64,000 nt of DNA from Microbulbifer sp. TB1203 (GCF_030997045.1 NZ_CP116899.1:4612001-4676000), one strand, 5' to 3'; numbered from the stretch's first letter, positions 1 through 9,426 are shown. Notes: generated by a model from the letters alone, not told the origin. Translations and numbers: made by a program.

Positions 1-916
1 TGATATCCGCGCCGGTGAGTGACCGGATCTCCCCGGCTACTTTGTTGAAATCTGCCTCTCGGGAGGAATACAAAACATGGATGCCAGTGCGATTGGAAAG
101 TGGATAAAGTCCACACCAACCACAGGAGAAGGCAGTAATCTGGGAAAATGCTGGGTGCGGCGTCAAAGGGCCGCCTGATGCCGCGATCATTCGGTCGCAT
201 TGAAACCAGCGGCCCCAATCCGAAAAGTTGTTCGTTGAAAGCGCATTGATAAGATCTGAGTCAGGGCCCGATGCATCAATGTAAAAGTCAGCCTCTACAA
301 CAGTTCCATCATTCAATTCTACGGAAATGATCCTCTCATTCTCGCAGTTAACCGATTTAACGCTCCCGGCAATCCGCCTGACCCCTGCGTTCAGGGCTGC
401 CCGGGCGACAGCGCCGGTATACTCAATGGCACTTTGGTGGTATCCATGTGCGGCATGTGAAAATCCGGATTCATCATTTCCGGAAATAAACCGGCGATGC
501 TTGGCGGCCGCCACACCCAGGGAAAACGCTTCCAGGGGCAGGTCCAGGCCGTTTTGTTTTGCCTTTGCCCAGTACTGGTAGAAATCAACGCCGTTAAAGT
601 TTATGCCGTGCCTATCATAAGCGTGGAAGAATTCCGGCTGATCCCGGTTCCAATCCGTAAATCTCTGTCCGAAATGGATGTGTGAGTTTGCCGTTGCTCG
701 CAGTTTCCCTTCGTCTGCACCAAGAGTCTTATGCAGCATTTTGTAACTCGGCAAAACCGCGTAAAAGTCATGTGGCGTTAATTCAGTATTCAGTTCTATC
801 AGTTCTATGTCGTACTTGTTCTCGAATCTATCGAGAATGGACTTTAGAAACAAGGCCGTTACCCAGGCGTCCAGATCGCGGCCAATAACTGAAATTTTTT
901 TGATCTTATCGCTCAT
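1..916 (-). CDS. Degenerate flavin-dependent halogenase-like protein (partial, runs off left edge)
   Basis: The frame is open from an ATG at 916 to the window edge, giving 305 visible residues. The overall pattern follows the tryptophan-halogenase family: an HGINF..DFYQYW region near residue 103, a FYIDASG strand near 211 and SNRTG near 274. The three functional signatures are lost. The N-terminal FAD-binding GxGxxG is replaced by VIGRDLDAW (residues 10-18), the catalytic lysine position of the (K)LGI.F.DW motif is His81, and the WxWxIP motif reads GWCGLYP (residues 266-272). The start overlaps the end of the intact halogenase upstream by 11 bases, so the two are probably translationally coupled. 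I infer a non-catalytic paralogue, perhaps a partner subunit of the intact enzyme. The C-terminus is not seen. Confidence 0.8.
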   Translation of the reverse strand, partial: MSDKIKKISVIGRDLDAWVTALFLKSILDRFENKYDIELIELNTELTPHDFYAVLPSYKMLHKTLGADEGKLRATANSHIHFGQRFTDWNRDQPEFFHAYDRHGINFNGVDFYQYWAKAKQNGLDLPLEAFSLGVAAAKHRRFISGNDESGFSHAAHGYHQSAIEYTGAVARAALNAGVRRIAGSVKSVNCENERIISVELNDGTVVEADFYIDASGPDSDLINALSTNNFSDWGRWFQCDRMIAASGGPLTPHPAFSQITAFSCGWCGLYPLSNRTGIHVLYSSREADFNKVAGEIRSLTGADI

Positions 917-2441
917 TCTGCTCGCCACTCATAGCGTGTGATGCACAATACTCATCAATAAACTGTTTGTGAGTATATGAAGACGACAGGGCTTGATTTA
1001 TCTTGGCTTCAACATCGCTGAGCAGGGGCTCTATCTGCGCCAGGGGAATTGATGAGATGAATGGATCAATGCCCGTTTGGCTTAAGCCCTGCCCATAAAG
1101 AACAGCGAGCCAGCTTGGTGTACTGAATAGCCCGTACTTAAAGCTCTCCGTGTATCCGCGTCGCTTGAATAGATCCATCTTTTGCGACAGGCTTTCCGGA
1201 ATCTCCATGGATCGGCAGTGACGCCAGAGTTCAGAGTCCGTGCGTTCATTCAAGTGGTAGTGAAGGATCAGGAAGTCCCGAATACGCTCATATTCATTGT
1301 CAATGAGTCGATTGTATTCGTCAGCGAGGATGGAGTTGCGGCTATCGCGCCGGGCAGGGAACAGGCGCAACAAGCAGATTATGGCAATTTGAATCAAATA
1401 TATACTTGTTGATTCCAGCGGCTCCAGGAACCCGCTGGACAAACCAATAGCGACGCAATTCTTTCTCCAGGAATTCTTGTAGCGCCCGGCCTTGAACTTG
1501 AGCAGTCTGGGCTCGGTCTGTGCTTTCCCGTGAATATCTTGCAAAAGCGAGTCATGCGCCTGGGCTTCGTTTATTACGCTGCTGCAAAATACATAGCCAT
1601 TCCCGGTGCGGTGTTGTAGTGGAATACGCCACTGCCAGCCACCTTCCTTCGCAGTGGATACCGTATATGGAGGAATGTTCTCTTCCCTGTCACTTTGAAC
1701 CGCCATCGCTCTATCGCAGGGCAGCCAATCAGACCAGTCTTCAAACTCTGCCTTGAGGTTTTTCTCCAGCAAAAGCGATCGAAATCCTGAACAGTCGATA
1801 AAGAAGTCACCGCAAACTTCTTTGCCATCTTTGAGACCGGCTGAGGTAATCTCTCCTGTTTCTTTGTCATTGTTGATGCTTACAACGATCCCGTTGATTC
1901 TTTGTACGCCGGCTTTTTCGCTGATTTTCCTGAGATATCTGGCATACAGGGTAGCGTCGAAGTGATAGGCGTAGGAAAAGGTGTTTTCTATTTCATCAGG
2001 GTTCTTGGAGGGAAGATTAAACAGGTTTTTCTTACAAAGGTGAACCGCAAGGGAATAATGCGAAATTTCAGGGATGGATTTTTGTGATCTTATATGCGCC
2101 CAGTACTGATGGAACTCAAAAGTATTTCCAGGTCCTCCATACAGGCCAAAAGGATGAATATAGTCGTTTCCAATTTTCCCCCAATCGACAAATTTAATGC
2201 CCAGCTTAAAGGTCGCATTGGTTTCCTTCATCATATCCGCTTCAACAATACCGAGCTGATCGTTGAAACTTTTAATCTGTGGCAGGGTGGCCTCACCAAC
2301 GCCAACGCTCCCTATTTCTTCGGATTCAATCAGCACAATTTGGTAGCGGCTTGGGTCCTTGTACAGCGATGAGATGGAAGCCGCGGTCATCCAGCCGGCC
2401 GTGCCTCCGCCAACAATAACTATTCTATAGGGCTGTTGCAT
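906..2441 (-). CDS. Flavin-dependent tryptophan halogenase family protein
   Basis: This 511-residue protein has all family signatures: FAD-binding GGGTAGW at residues 11-17, the catalytic lysine in FKLGIKF (Lys79, the same number as in PrnA and RebH) and WQWRIP at 269-274. Characterised relatives next to TBDT genes in Xanthomonas and Brevundimonas (BrvH) halogenate indole in vitro, but their natural substrates are unknown. It lies 80 bp downstream of a TBDT and overlaps the degenerate paralogue that follows. The context suggests a role tied to uptake of a TBDT ligand rather than antibiotic synthesis, since no biosynthetic genes are nearby. Family assignment is firm; substrate is unknown. Confidence 0.9.
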   Translation of the reverse strand: MQQPYRIVIVGGGTAGWMTAASISSLYKDPSRYQIVLIESEEIGSVGVGEATLPQIKSFNDQLGIVEADMMKETNATFKLGIKFVDWGKIGNDYIHPFGLYGGPGNTFEFHQYWAHIRSQKSIPEISHYSLAVHLCKKNLFNLPSKNPDEIENTFSYAYHFDATLYARYLRKISEKAGVQRINGIVVSINNDKETGEITSAGLKDGKEVCGDFFIDCSGFRSLLLEKNLKAEFEDWSDWLPCDRAMAVQSDREENIPPYTVSTAKEGGWQWRIPLQHRTGNGYVFCSSVINEAQAHDSLLQDIHGKAQTEPRLLKFKAGRYKNSWRKNCVAIGLSSGFLEPLESTSIYLIQIAIICLLRLFPARRDSRNSILADEYNRLIDNEYERIRDFLILHYHLNERTDSELWRHCRSMEIPESLSQKMDLFKRRGYTESFKYGLFSTPSWLAVLYGQGLSQTGIDPFISSIPLAQIEPLLSDVEAKINQALSSSYTHKQFIDEYCASHAMSGEQNER

Positions 2442-2459
2442 TTTTAAATCCTGTAGAAA

Positions 2460-2491
2460 AAGGATCTGCAGCTGAAAAGCCGCAGATCCTT
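2460..2491 (-). terminator. Rho-independent terminator/attenuator between TBDT1 and halogenase
   Basis: The arms AAGGATCTGC (2460-2469) and GCAGATCCTT (2482-2491) form a 10-bp stem. Read on the minus strand the stem ends in a run of Ts. It sits just after the TBDT stop codon and before the halogenase start, so it would reduce but need not abolish read-through into the halogenase pair. Confidence 0.7.
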
Positions 2492-2520
2492 CTGCAGGTA
2501 AGTTGGAACTGTATCGTGCG

Positions 2521-5500
2521 TTAGAACTGCATACGCAGACTCAACGTATAACGAGTATCGCTTTGATTAGTTGCGAATTTCAGTTTCTTCCCGCCATCGT
2601 CGCTATTCTCGACCTGCTGCGTCAATACCGCTTCTTCGCCAAGCAGGTTGCTTCCGGACAAGCTCATCTCGAGCGTATCGGTAAAGCGATAGCGAACCGA
2701 CGCATCGAGCTGACCATAGTCATCCTGCCAGACTGGCGTTCCGATACAGCAGTCCTGAACAGTTACGAGATACTCCGAGCGCCAACCGTAGGACAGGCGA
2801 GCGGACAACTTGTTGCGTTCATAGAAGGTGCTGATGTTATAGGTATCTTTGGAAAGACCTTCCAATTGATCCACTTGCACGCGGTCAGACGCAGCACTGG
2901 AGCCGCTGGAACCGTTATCTGAGGAGCTGTTGACTCCAGTGTTCTCAATGCCCTTGTTGTCGACGTAGGTATAGTTGGCCTGGACACCAAAACCACCCCA
3001 GATACCCGGTAGGAAGTCCAGCAGGTAGGTCCCTTGAACCTCAAAACCTTGAATTTCCGCGCCGTCGCCATTGACGGGTCCGGTAATCTCGACCTGCCTT
3101 GTAATGCCGTTATTGGTCATTTCGCGCAGGTAGGTTCCGGTCTGGATATAGTCATCAAATGACTTCTTAAATAGAGCCAGAGAAACGCTGTTTCGACCAG
3201 AGTAGTACTCGAAACTGATGTCTGCCTGATCGGCAATGATCGGTTTCAGGAACGGGTTGGCCGCATTGCCACGGTACCTCACATTGGCACCAACAATCTC
3301 GCCATTCCCGTCCTTGACCCAGAGGGAGCCATTTGGGTCATCCACATCAGGTAAATCAACGCTGACGCCGATATAGTTGCGCAGGCTACCTATATCCGGC
3401 CTCGACATTGCCCTTGATAGTGCAAAACGGGTCACAAAATTGTCGGTGACGTCATATTTGACGTTTAAGCTTGGCAGCAGGTGGTGGTGTGTCTCTTCTG
3501 ACTCGCCCTGGTTTCCCGCGTTGTTCATGAACGCTATTTCGTCACTGTCCAGGTAGCAAGTAACGGTTCTTGGAACCGGCGGCCTGGAATCCGGATCCTC
3601 GGGATCACGCGGTTGGGTTTCCTCGCAGGGGCGGCTTTCCAGATCGAAGAACGGGAACTGCTCTCCGCCGGCACTGGTTATTTCCGTCTTCACGTAACGG
3701 GCGCCAATGTTACCCCTGATGGGCCTGTCAAAAAGCTTTAGATCATCTCCGCCGAAATCAACTTGAACATAGAGTGCTTCAGTCTCTTCCGTAACATCCA
3801 GGGACTCATTGGGACGGAAGCAGGTGCCCTCTACTTCATCAGAGCGACTACGCACGCCTGAGCATATTGGTATGAAGCCGTTGACGGGCTGTCCGGTGGC
3901 CATCGCGCTCATGGTATTTTTCCAGTCCCGCATGCTTCCGGCATTGGGGAAAACGAACAGGTTATTTCCCCCCGCTATATTGACACTACCGTAGTCTGAG
4001 CCCCACTCCTGAACAACCCAGGCATCCTGGTATCCATTAAAGGTATATTCCTCACCATCGTACACTCCGGTGTGGGGCGCACTGTCAAGGTTGAACCAGG
4101 CCGCATTGTTATTCCAAGAGGTTGACATGGCCTGCCAATTGCTGGCCTGGTTCACTTGCTGATCACGCTCGGCATACCTTGCACCAACTTTGACGTTCTC
4201 AACAAACCCGGAATCGATATCGAAAACAAAATCGGCTTTTGTAGCGAATTCTTCCCCGTGGTTATCACCCAGGAACTCCAATACACTGGACGGATAATAG
4301 CTGTTCGGATTGGCGTGCACGCCCTGGCCGGCGTCGAGCAGATTGACATTGGTTGGATGATGCAGGGTTACCCTGGCAAGATCGTCACGCAAATCAACTT
4401 CAGCATTTGCCCAGGTAGTGAATGCACTGTTGAGTCGATATTCGTCCAGATCCGAGACCACGCGTTGTACATCGAAGTTTGCGTGGAGGTTATCCGATAT
4501 ATGCCACTTAAAGTTAAAGCCAAGATCCTCGGTGACGCTCTTTGAATCGCTGACGTCCGCAGTCGTAGTGACATTAACGCCCATGTAGTCGGTGACGGTT
4601 GCTCCTTCTCCGCATCCCGCCCAGGAATCGGTACTGGCGCAGGTCTCCACCAGCGCCTCACCATTGGCGTTGGCCGCGATAAGTGCGGAGTCCGCATTGT
4701 TGGCACCCCACCAGCCATGGTTCTGGGTTAGCGTGCCGTAGGAAAACAGGCCGTCCTCCGAGAACTCAAATGGTCCCGTACCTTCAGCCGGCCGCACGAT
4801 TGCCCCGGAACCCGTACCACCCTCGGTAACCTCAAGGAATAAGCTGTCACCACCGCCCAGACCGGCCCAGCCGACACCGATGCCGTTGCGTTGTGAGCTA
4901 TTTTCGTACTGCGAGCGATTGTACTGAAGTGACGCCAGGAAGCGCTCTTCATTGTCCTGCCATTGGAGCGCGAGCGCCGTGCCGGTACGCTGCCGGCTGT
5001 ACTCGTCGTCCCCGAACGTAACGCCTTGTGGTATAAAGTACAGCGAATCCTCTGCATAGACGTCGCGGAAGCGATTGACACGCGCTATTCTGGAGCTCTG
5101 TGAGGTCGCTTCCACATCCGAGTAGGCGAAGTTGGCCATAACGCCAAATTCACCGATATCCGTATCGTAGCGATTGGTATAGATACCTGAGGTTTCAGGG
5201 GTGTTCGAGCTGGACAGGTCACTGTAGTTGCCGCTGACTGTCAGTATTTTCGTTTCACCGTCGCTGTCAAATGGCAATCGAGTCCTCAGGTTCACAAGAC
5301 CGGCGATACCGCCTTCAACCAGTTCGGCAGTTTGGTTCTTGTAAATATCGACACCGCCCATCAGTTCGGGAGAAACATCGCCCCAGCTCAAGCCGCGGCT
5401 GGAATTTGCACTAAAAGTGTCCCGGCCGTTGAATTCGCTCCTGACAAATGGTAGACCCCGGATAACGACACCCGATGGTTCGACTGAAAATGCGCCGCTA

Positions 5501-5841
5501 TCTGTACGCGTTGCAAATCTCTCCACCGCTACGCCGGGCACTCGCATCAGTGCTTCGGCAATCGATTTGTCCGGGAAGTCACCCAGTTCTTCAGCAGTAA
5601 TTGAATCTATGACGGTACTGGCATTCCTTTTCAACGCTTGTGCCGTTTCAATACTCCTGCGAATACCCGTAACTTCGACTTCCTCAAGATGTTCGCCAAC
5701 TTTATTTTCAGTGCTTTCATCCGAAGGTGCGCTGGATTGTTCCGCAGCATACGACATGGAGCCAAGCGCCATGATGCTCGCAGCTAAAAATGACTTTTTG
5801 AAACCCCTAAGTTCGCAGTATTTTTGGTTTATTTTAGACAT
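2521..5841 (-). CDS. TonB-dependent receptor (Xanthomonas/Caulobacter class), TBDT1
   Basis: A 1106-residue outer-membrane receptor for energy-dependent uptake of an oligosaccharide or other large ligand. It has a cleavable signal peptide (cut near residue 32, after SMSYA), a TonB-box-like stretch EEVEVTGIRRS near 53-63, a plug domain with DFPDKSIAEALMRVPGVAVER and VVIRGL, and a long beta-barrel ending in the typical aromatic C-terminus (LRMQF). No N-terminal signalling (STN) domain is present, so it is not a FecA-type transducer. It lies between the GH39 gene upstream and the halogenase pair downstream on the same strand, suggesting a xylo-oligosaccharide-related ligand. No xyl-box palindrome is visible in its 125-bp upstream gap, unlike the other two TBDTs here. 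Confidence 0.93.
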   Translation of the reverse strand: MSKINQKYCELRGFKKSFLAASIMALGSMSYAAEQSSAPSDESTENKVGEHLEEVEVTGIRRSIETAQALKRNASTVIDSITAEELGDFPDKSIAEALMRVPGVAVERFATRTDSGAFSVEPSGVVIRGLPFVRSEFNGRDTFSANSSRGLSWGDVSPELMGGVDIYKNQTAELVEGGIAGLVNLRTRLPFDSDGETKILTVSGNYSDLSSSNTPETSGIYTNRYDTDIGEFGVMANFAYSDVEATSQSSRIARVNRFRDVYAEDSLYFIPQGVTFGDDEYSRQRTGTALALQWQDNEERFLASLQYNRSQYENSSQRNGIGVGWAGLGGGDSLFLEVTEGGTGSGAIVRPAEGTGPFEFSEDGLFSYGTLTQNHGWWGANNADSALIAANANGEALVETCASTDSWAGCGEGATVTDYMGVNVTTTADVSDSKSVTEDLGFNFKWHISDNLHANFDVQRVVSDLDEYRLNSAFTTWANAEVDLRDDLARVTLHHPTNVNLLDAGQGVHANPNSYYPSSVLEFLGDNHGEEFATKADFVFDIDSGFVENVKVGARYAERDQQVNQASNWQAMSTSWNNNAAWFNLDSAPHTGVYDGEEYTFNGYQDAWVVQEWGSDYGSVNIAGGNNLFVFPNAGSMRDWKNTMSAMATGQPVNGFIPICSGVRSRSDEVEGTCFRPNESLDVTEETEALYVQVDFGGDDLKLFDRPIRGNIGARYVKTEITSAGGEQFPFFDLESRPCEETQPRDPEDPDSRPPVPRTVTCYLDSDEIAFMNNAGNQGESEETHHHLLPSLNVKYDVTDNFVTRFALSRAMSRPDIGSLRNYIGVSVDLPDVDDPNGSLWVKDGNGEIVGANVRYRGNAANPFLKPIIADQADISFEYYSGRNSVSLALFKKSFDDYIQTGTYLREMTNNGITRQVEITGPVNGDGAEIQGFEVQGTYLLDFLPGIWGGFGVQANYTYVDNKGIENTGVNSSSDNGSSGSSAASDRVQVDQLEGLSKDTYNISTFYERNKLSARLSYGWRSEYLVTVQDCCIGTPVWQDDYGQLDASVRYRFTDTLEMSLSGSNLLGEEAVLTQQVENSDDGGKKLKFATNQSDTRYTLSLRMQF

Positions 5842-5966
5842 GTAAGAACCCGCCTGGATAAGTTAAGAATTATTGTTAATCGACTAGATCCAGAAATTTC
5901 TCTCTATTCGCTTTGAAATTTCTCACACTACTTCTTGATTTCTTAAATTTGTATACTTGCCTCCTT
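5842..5966. other. AT-rich gap between GH39 and TBDT1
   Basis: This short gap is much more AT-rich than its surroundings. It contains GAAATTTCTC twice (about 5893 and 5919), either of which could be part of a regulatory site for TBDT1. No confident promoter can be assigned. Confidence 0.3.
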
Positions 5967-7532
5967 TTATTTCCGGATGAGTTCAACCAGATATACATCG
6001 TTTTCACGCAGCGGCAGGCTCAGGTTAAACACGCGCTCTTTGCCAATGCGAATGTTCTTTTCCTGTGCGGGCTTGCCCGTGGCCTGCGCCTTGAGTGTCT
6101 CCACCTGCGCCTTGGTGAGCTGTGCGGGAGATCCCATGCCAATGTAGGCGGTGTACGCGTCATTCCGCCCATAGCCGACCTGGGAAACACTGAGGGTGTA
6201 ATGACCTTCCTTCACTCCTTTTACCTGAATGTCGACATCACCCTTATCTTTGGCCGGCAGGTCCTGAACGTAGTACTGCTGATTGTTGATGTCCTCGGGA
6301 AGGGTGTAAGTGAAATCCCACAATAACAACTGCACGTTGCCCTGCTCGTCCTTGGTCGCAAAGGACTGCTGATCGCTATTCAGCAGCTCTTGCGGTCCGA
6401 GCTGGTTCAAAAACTGATAGGCGAAGTAAGCGGGCTTCTTTATACCCTGGGTATTCATCAGGCCGAATCCGCCGTGGAAGGCTTCAAAGCGCGGCCCCGC
6501 CTCTTCGAAGATATCGGTAAACACCCAGTAGGACATGGACTGTGCCGCATCGCCCACCTGCTTTAGTTTCTGCAGTATGTAGGCCGCCTGGTGGTAGCTG
6601 TCGTGAACCGGGTCGGCGGGGGTGTAGGATGAACTCCACTCGGTGTAATGCAGTTCCAAATGGGGCATGCTTGACTCGGAGATTTCCCGGCGGTTTCTCA
6701 ATACATCGCCGCTTACAGCCCATTCGTCCTTGCTGAGCACGGTGCCGGTGGTGCCAAATTCATCGAGAAATCCCTGGCGCACGCCATAGGCGTGCGTGCT
6801 GACGAAATCCAGCGGTACCTTGTTTTCATCGGCGTAGGTAATGGTTTCCGGAATCCAGGCCGCACCCGCCGTTGCGGGACCGCCTACGCGGTAGCGACTG
6901 TTTACACTTTTGATGGCACGTGCGGCATGGGCGTAGAGCTTAAGATACTCCGCCTGTGATCCGGCCCAGAAACCGTCCAGGTTGGGCTCGTTCCACACCT
7001 CAAAATACCAGCTGGCCACTTCCTCGGCGCCATAGCGCTCAGTCCAGTGTTCGGCCAGTCTTCTGATCAGGTTTTCCCATTTTTCGTAACTGTGTGGAGG
7101 TGTGACATTGCCGCGCCACCAGAAAACGGTTTGATCGCCACTGGCCAGGGCCGAAGGCATAAAGCCCAGTTCCACAAAGGGCTTCATACCGATGCTGAGG
7201 ATATAATCGTAGAGGGCGTCTATATACTGAAAGTTGTATTGCTCCTTGCCCTGGCTGTCTATGCGGTATACCGCCATATCATCGGTGAGCAAACCGTGCA
7301 TGCGAATGTAACGGAAACCAGCATCCTGCCTGACTTGCGCCAGCTGCTGCTGCCAGTCCGCACGCAACCCCTCATTGGCCCGGCCTGCGCCTATGCTGGC
7401 GTTGAAGAATCGGTTAAGGTTTCCCTGTACCTCATTGGCATTGACCGTGATGGTGCGGTCTTGGGCCAAAGTACTGACAGCTGGCAATAAAACACAAAGC
7501 AAGCAAAGTTTGGAAATTATTCCGCTTCTCAT
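5967..7532 (-). CDS. GH39 family glycoside hydrolase, probable beta-xylosidase
   Basis: A 521-residue secreted enzyme with a signal peptide cut after TLA (about residue 23). The fold is a retaining clan GH-A barrel. The acid/base is Glu182 in FEVWNEPN and the nucleophile is Glu298 in LHYTEWSSSY, both in the usual GH39 spacing. GH39 beta-xylosidases remove xylose from short xylo-oligosaccharides. The start is supported by CAGGAG eight bases before the ATG. It is co-oriented with TBDT1 125 bp downstream and probably belongs to the same operon. The export signal implies action in the periplasm or at the cell surface. Other GH39 activities (alpha-L-iduronidase) are unlikely in this context. Confidence 0.87.
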   Translation of the reverse strand: MRSGIISKLCLLCVLLPAVSTLAQDRTITVNANEVQGNLNRFFNASIGAGRANEGLRADWQQQLAQVRQDAGFRYIRMHGLLTDDMAVYRIDSQGKEQYNFQYIDALYDYILSIGMKPFVELGFMPSALASGDQTVFWWRGNVTPPHSYEKWENLIRRLAEHWTERYGAEEVASWYFEVWNEPNLDGFWAGSQAEYLKLYAHAARAIKSVNSRYRVGGPATAGAAWIPETITYADENKVPLDFVSTHAYGVRQGFLDEFGTTGTVLSKDEWAVSGDVLRNRREISESSMPHLELHYTEWSSSYTPADPVHDSYHQAAYILQKLKQVGDAAQSMSYWVFTDIFEEAGPRFEAFHGGFGLMNTQGIKKPAYFAYQFLNQLGPQELLNSDQQSFATKDEQGNVQLLLWDFTYTLPEDINNQQYYVQDLPAKDKGDVDIQVKGVKEGHYTLSVSQVGYGRNDAYTAYIGMGSPAQLTKAQVETLKAQATGKPAQEKNIRIGKERVFNLSLPLRENDVYLVELIRK

Positions 7533-7604
7533 TAATGGGGCTCCTGCTCGGCCAATATATCGGGAATGAACGTAAGGTAGATTTCCAAGGATTACGGTGC
7601 TCCA

Positions 7605-7860
7605 CTACCTCCAAGTGGAACGTCCAATATTCCAGCCGGGGATGATCTGGCTGGCGACCTGCACGGCTGTGCTCTGCATCCCCGAGCTATCTGGCTCGAG
7701 CGGACTGGTGTTGTAGCTGGGGTAAAGGGGGGCCGCTGACCCGGCGGAGGAGCTGGATGAAACTTGAGCCAATCCCGGCAGAGGAACCATCGCTTGCACC
7801 GCCGCAGCCGCTCACCAGGATTGGAAGGCCAAAATAGGCCAAGGCGCCGCTTCTGCTCAT
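7605..7860 (-). pseudogene. Remnant of a secreted lipoprotein glycosidase (GH5-like N-terminus)
   Basis: Read on the minus strand from an ATG at 7860, the frame starts with a lipoprotein signal whose lipobox is LVSGC, then GGASDGSS. After a frameshift near 7790 a serine-rich linker (SSSSSAGS) continues, followed by SGMQSTAVQVASQIIPGWNIG. The GWNIG motif resembles the GWNLGNT start of GH5 cellulases. The frame then ends within a few codons. The piece therefore looks like the 5' end of a GH5-type lipoprotein gene broken by a frameshift and lacking its catalytic domain. The GH5 assignment rests on one short motif. Confidence 0.5.
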
Positions 7861-8064
7861 GCTCGCTCTCTGAAAGCTTATTGTTGTTGGATATGGACCT
7901 GTAGCCCGGGTGGAGCCTGGGTCACTGCCAGCAATAAATCTATTGAAAACAGAGACTTGTCGGTAATGCTATTCTGAAAAAGCTTACCAACTTGCAGAAA
8001 GTTGCAGTTTTTCTCGTATAAGTTGAAGTTTGCCGCAGGTATTGTGAGTCGATGCCGCCGCCCG

Positions 8065-8200
8065 TCAGGCGCGCGTATTGACTCTTGCCGGGGATCTGGT
8101 CATAGAGGCTTTGAAATTCTTTGGGAGGCAGCCGTACTCTTCCTTGAACAGCTTATTGAAGTAGGGGGCGTTCTGGTAAGCCGGATAGATGCTGCCGCCG
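8065..8200 (-). pseudogene. Truncated duplicate of an AraC regulator C-terminus
   Basis: The minus strand here encodes AYQNAPYFNKLFKEEYG followed by CLPKNFKASM, then a short tail and a TGA at 8065-8067. This is nearly the same as the last helix-turn-helix of the intact AraC regulator immediately upstream (SYFNKLFKEEYGCTPKNFKSL). No upstream open frame for the rest of the regulator remains. It is either the tail of a deleted second AraC gene or a partial duplication of the intact one. Confidence 0.7.
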
Positions 8201-8235
8201 ACAGGCGCGCAGTTTGTGGAATGGTCTCCAGGAAG

Positions 8236-9417
8236 TCAGTGCGTCTTGGTCCCTGGCTTCACAGGAGTCTGGTCATAGAGGCTTTTGAAGTTCTTGGGGG
8301 TGCAGCCGTACTCTTCCTTGAACAGCTTATTGAAGTAGGAGACGTTCTTGTAACCCACCGAATAGGCGATCTCGGCAATGCTCGCCTTCTCCTTTTCCGC
8401 GAGCAGGCGTGCGGCTTCGGTCAGGCGCAGCTTGTTCAGGTAACCGGTAAAAGTAAAACCCAGCTCCGTCTTCAGTATGTCGTTGATCTTGGTTCGGCTC
8501 ACGCCAATAGCCGCGGCCATGGTATCCAGGTTCAGCTCGGCGTTGGCGTACTCTGTGCCCATAAACCGCAGGATATCCGCTCTCTCCCTGTCGCGCTGGG
8601 GTTCCATTGAGAGCTGCTGGTAGGCCACCAGGGGCCGATCCTTCTGGATTTTGCTTCTCAGGTCGCTAATCAGCGCCTGTGTATGCTGGCGAAAAAACCA
8701 AACCCCATAGGCGCTCCAGGCCAGAAACAAAAAGGCTCCCAGAAAATACATATAGCGCCAATCGCGTCCGTGTAGCTCCAACTCATGCAGCTGCACCCTG
8801 GATGCCGCATCCATTGGACTTTGAAAGCTGGAGCCGAACTGGATTTGGCGTACCTGGTCGAGTTTGTATTCCGTCTTCGACAGCTTGAGCTGGTACTTGT
8901 CCAGCCACCATTGCGGTGTTTCAAGGCGGGTCAGGTCCAGCTCCACCTGGTTCCAGTCTTCATCGCAGGAAAAGAACGTCATAGGAGTACGGTAGGACAA
9001 AAAATCATCGGGATCGGTGGTCTCCTCCTCCACCGCCGAAGCGATGAAGGTAAGCACATTGGCGGGTGAGCACTTGGCCGAAAAAGATAAGCTGGTAAAT
9101 GCAGACAAATCCACAAACCTCGGCTGCCCCTCCCGGTCCTTGAACAGTAATACCACCGACGCGAAAGGATACTGCGCCTGTTCGGAAACGTTTAACTCGA
9201 AATCCAGGCTGTAGCGCGCATCGTTTATTTTTACAGTGGAAAGCCCGCCCTGATGAATATCCGTATGCGGCTCGGCAACCCAGGAGAGTTCACTTGCATC
9301 CGCCGGCAAGAGCGGAACATGCAGGAAAGCGCGCTCGACACACAGGTAAGTCGCCAGGGCGCTGATCAGCAGTAAACCCAGCAGGCCCAAGGACGCTTTA
9401 TTATAGAAATCCAGCAT
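8236..9417 (-). CDS. Membrane-anchored AraC-family transcriptional regulator
   Basis: A 393-residue one-component sensor. An N-terminal membrane segment (about 8-26) is followed by a roughly 195-residue segment that is probably periplasmic and resembles a beta-sandwich ligand-binding domain, then a second membrane segment (about 222-243, YMYFLGAFLFLAWSAYGVWFF) and a C-terminal AraC DNA-binding domain (about 290-385) with both helix-turn-helix units (MAAAIGVSRTKINDIL and IAEIAYSVGYKNVSYFNKLF). It would sense a sugar outside the inner membrane and act on DNA directly. It lies 9 bp downstream of the mutarotase-like gene and upstream of the GH39/TBDT1 module, which is its likely target. A cytoplasmic sugar-binding cupin, as in AraC itself, is absent. 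Confidence 0.85.
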   Translation of the reverse strand: MLDFYNKASLGLLGLLLISALATYLCVERAFLHVPLLPADASELSWVAEPHTDIHQGGLSTVKINDARYSLDFELNVSEQAQYPFASVVLLFKDREGQPRFVDLSAFTSLSFSAKCSPANVLTFIASAVEEETTDPDDFLSYRTPMTFFSCDEDWNQVELDLTRLETPQWWLDKYQLKLSKTEYKLDQVRQIQFGSSFQSPMDAASRVQLHELELHGRDWRYMYFLGAFLFLAWSAYGVWFFRQHTQALISDLRSKIQKDRPLVAYQQLSMEPQRDRERADILRFMGTEYANAELNLDTMAAAIGVSRTKINDILKTELGFTFTGYLNKLRLTEAARLLAEKEKASIAEIAYSVGYKNVSYFNKLFKEEYGCTPKNFKSLYDQTPVKPGTKTH

Positions 9418-9426
9418 GTCGGGGGA

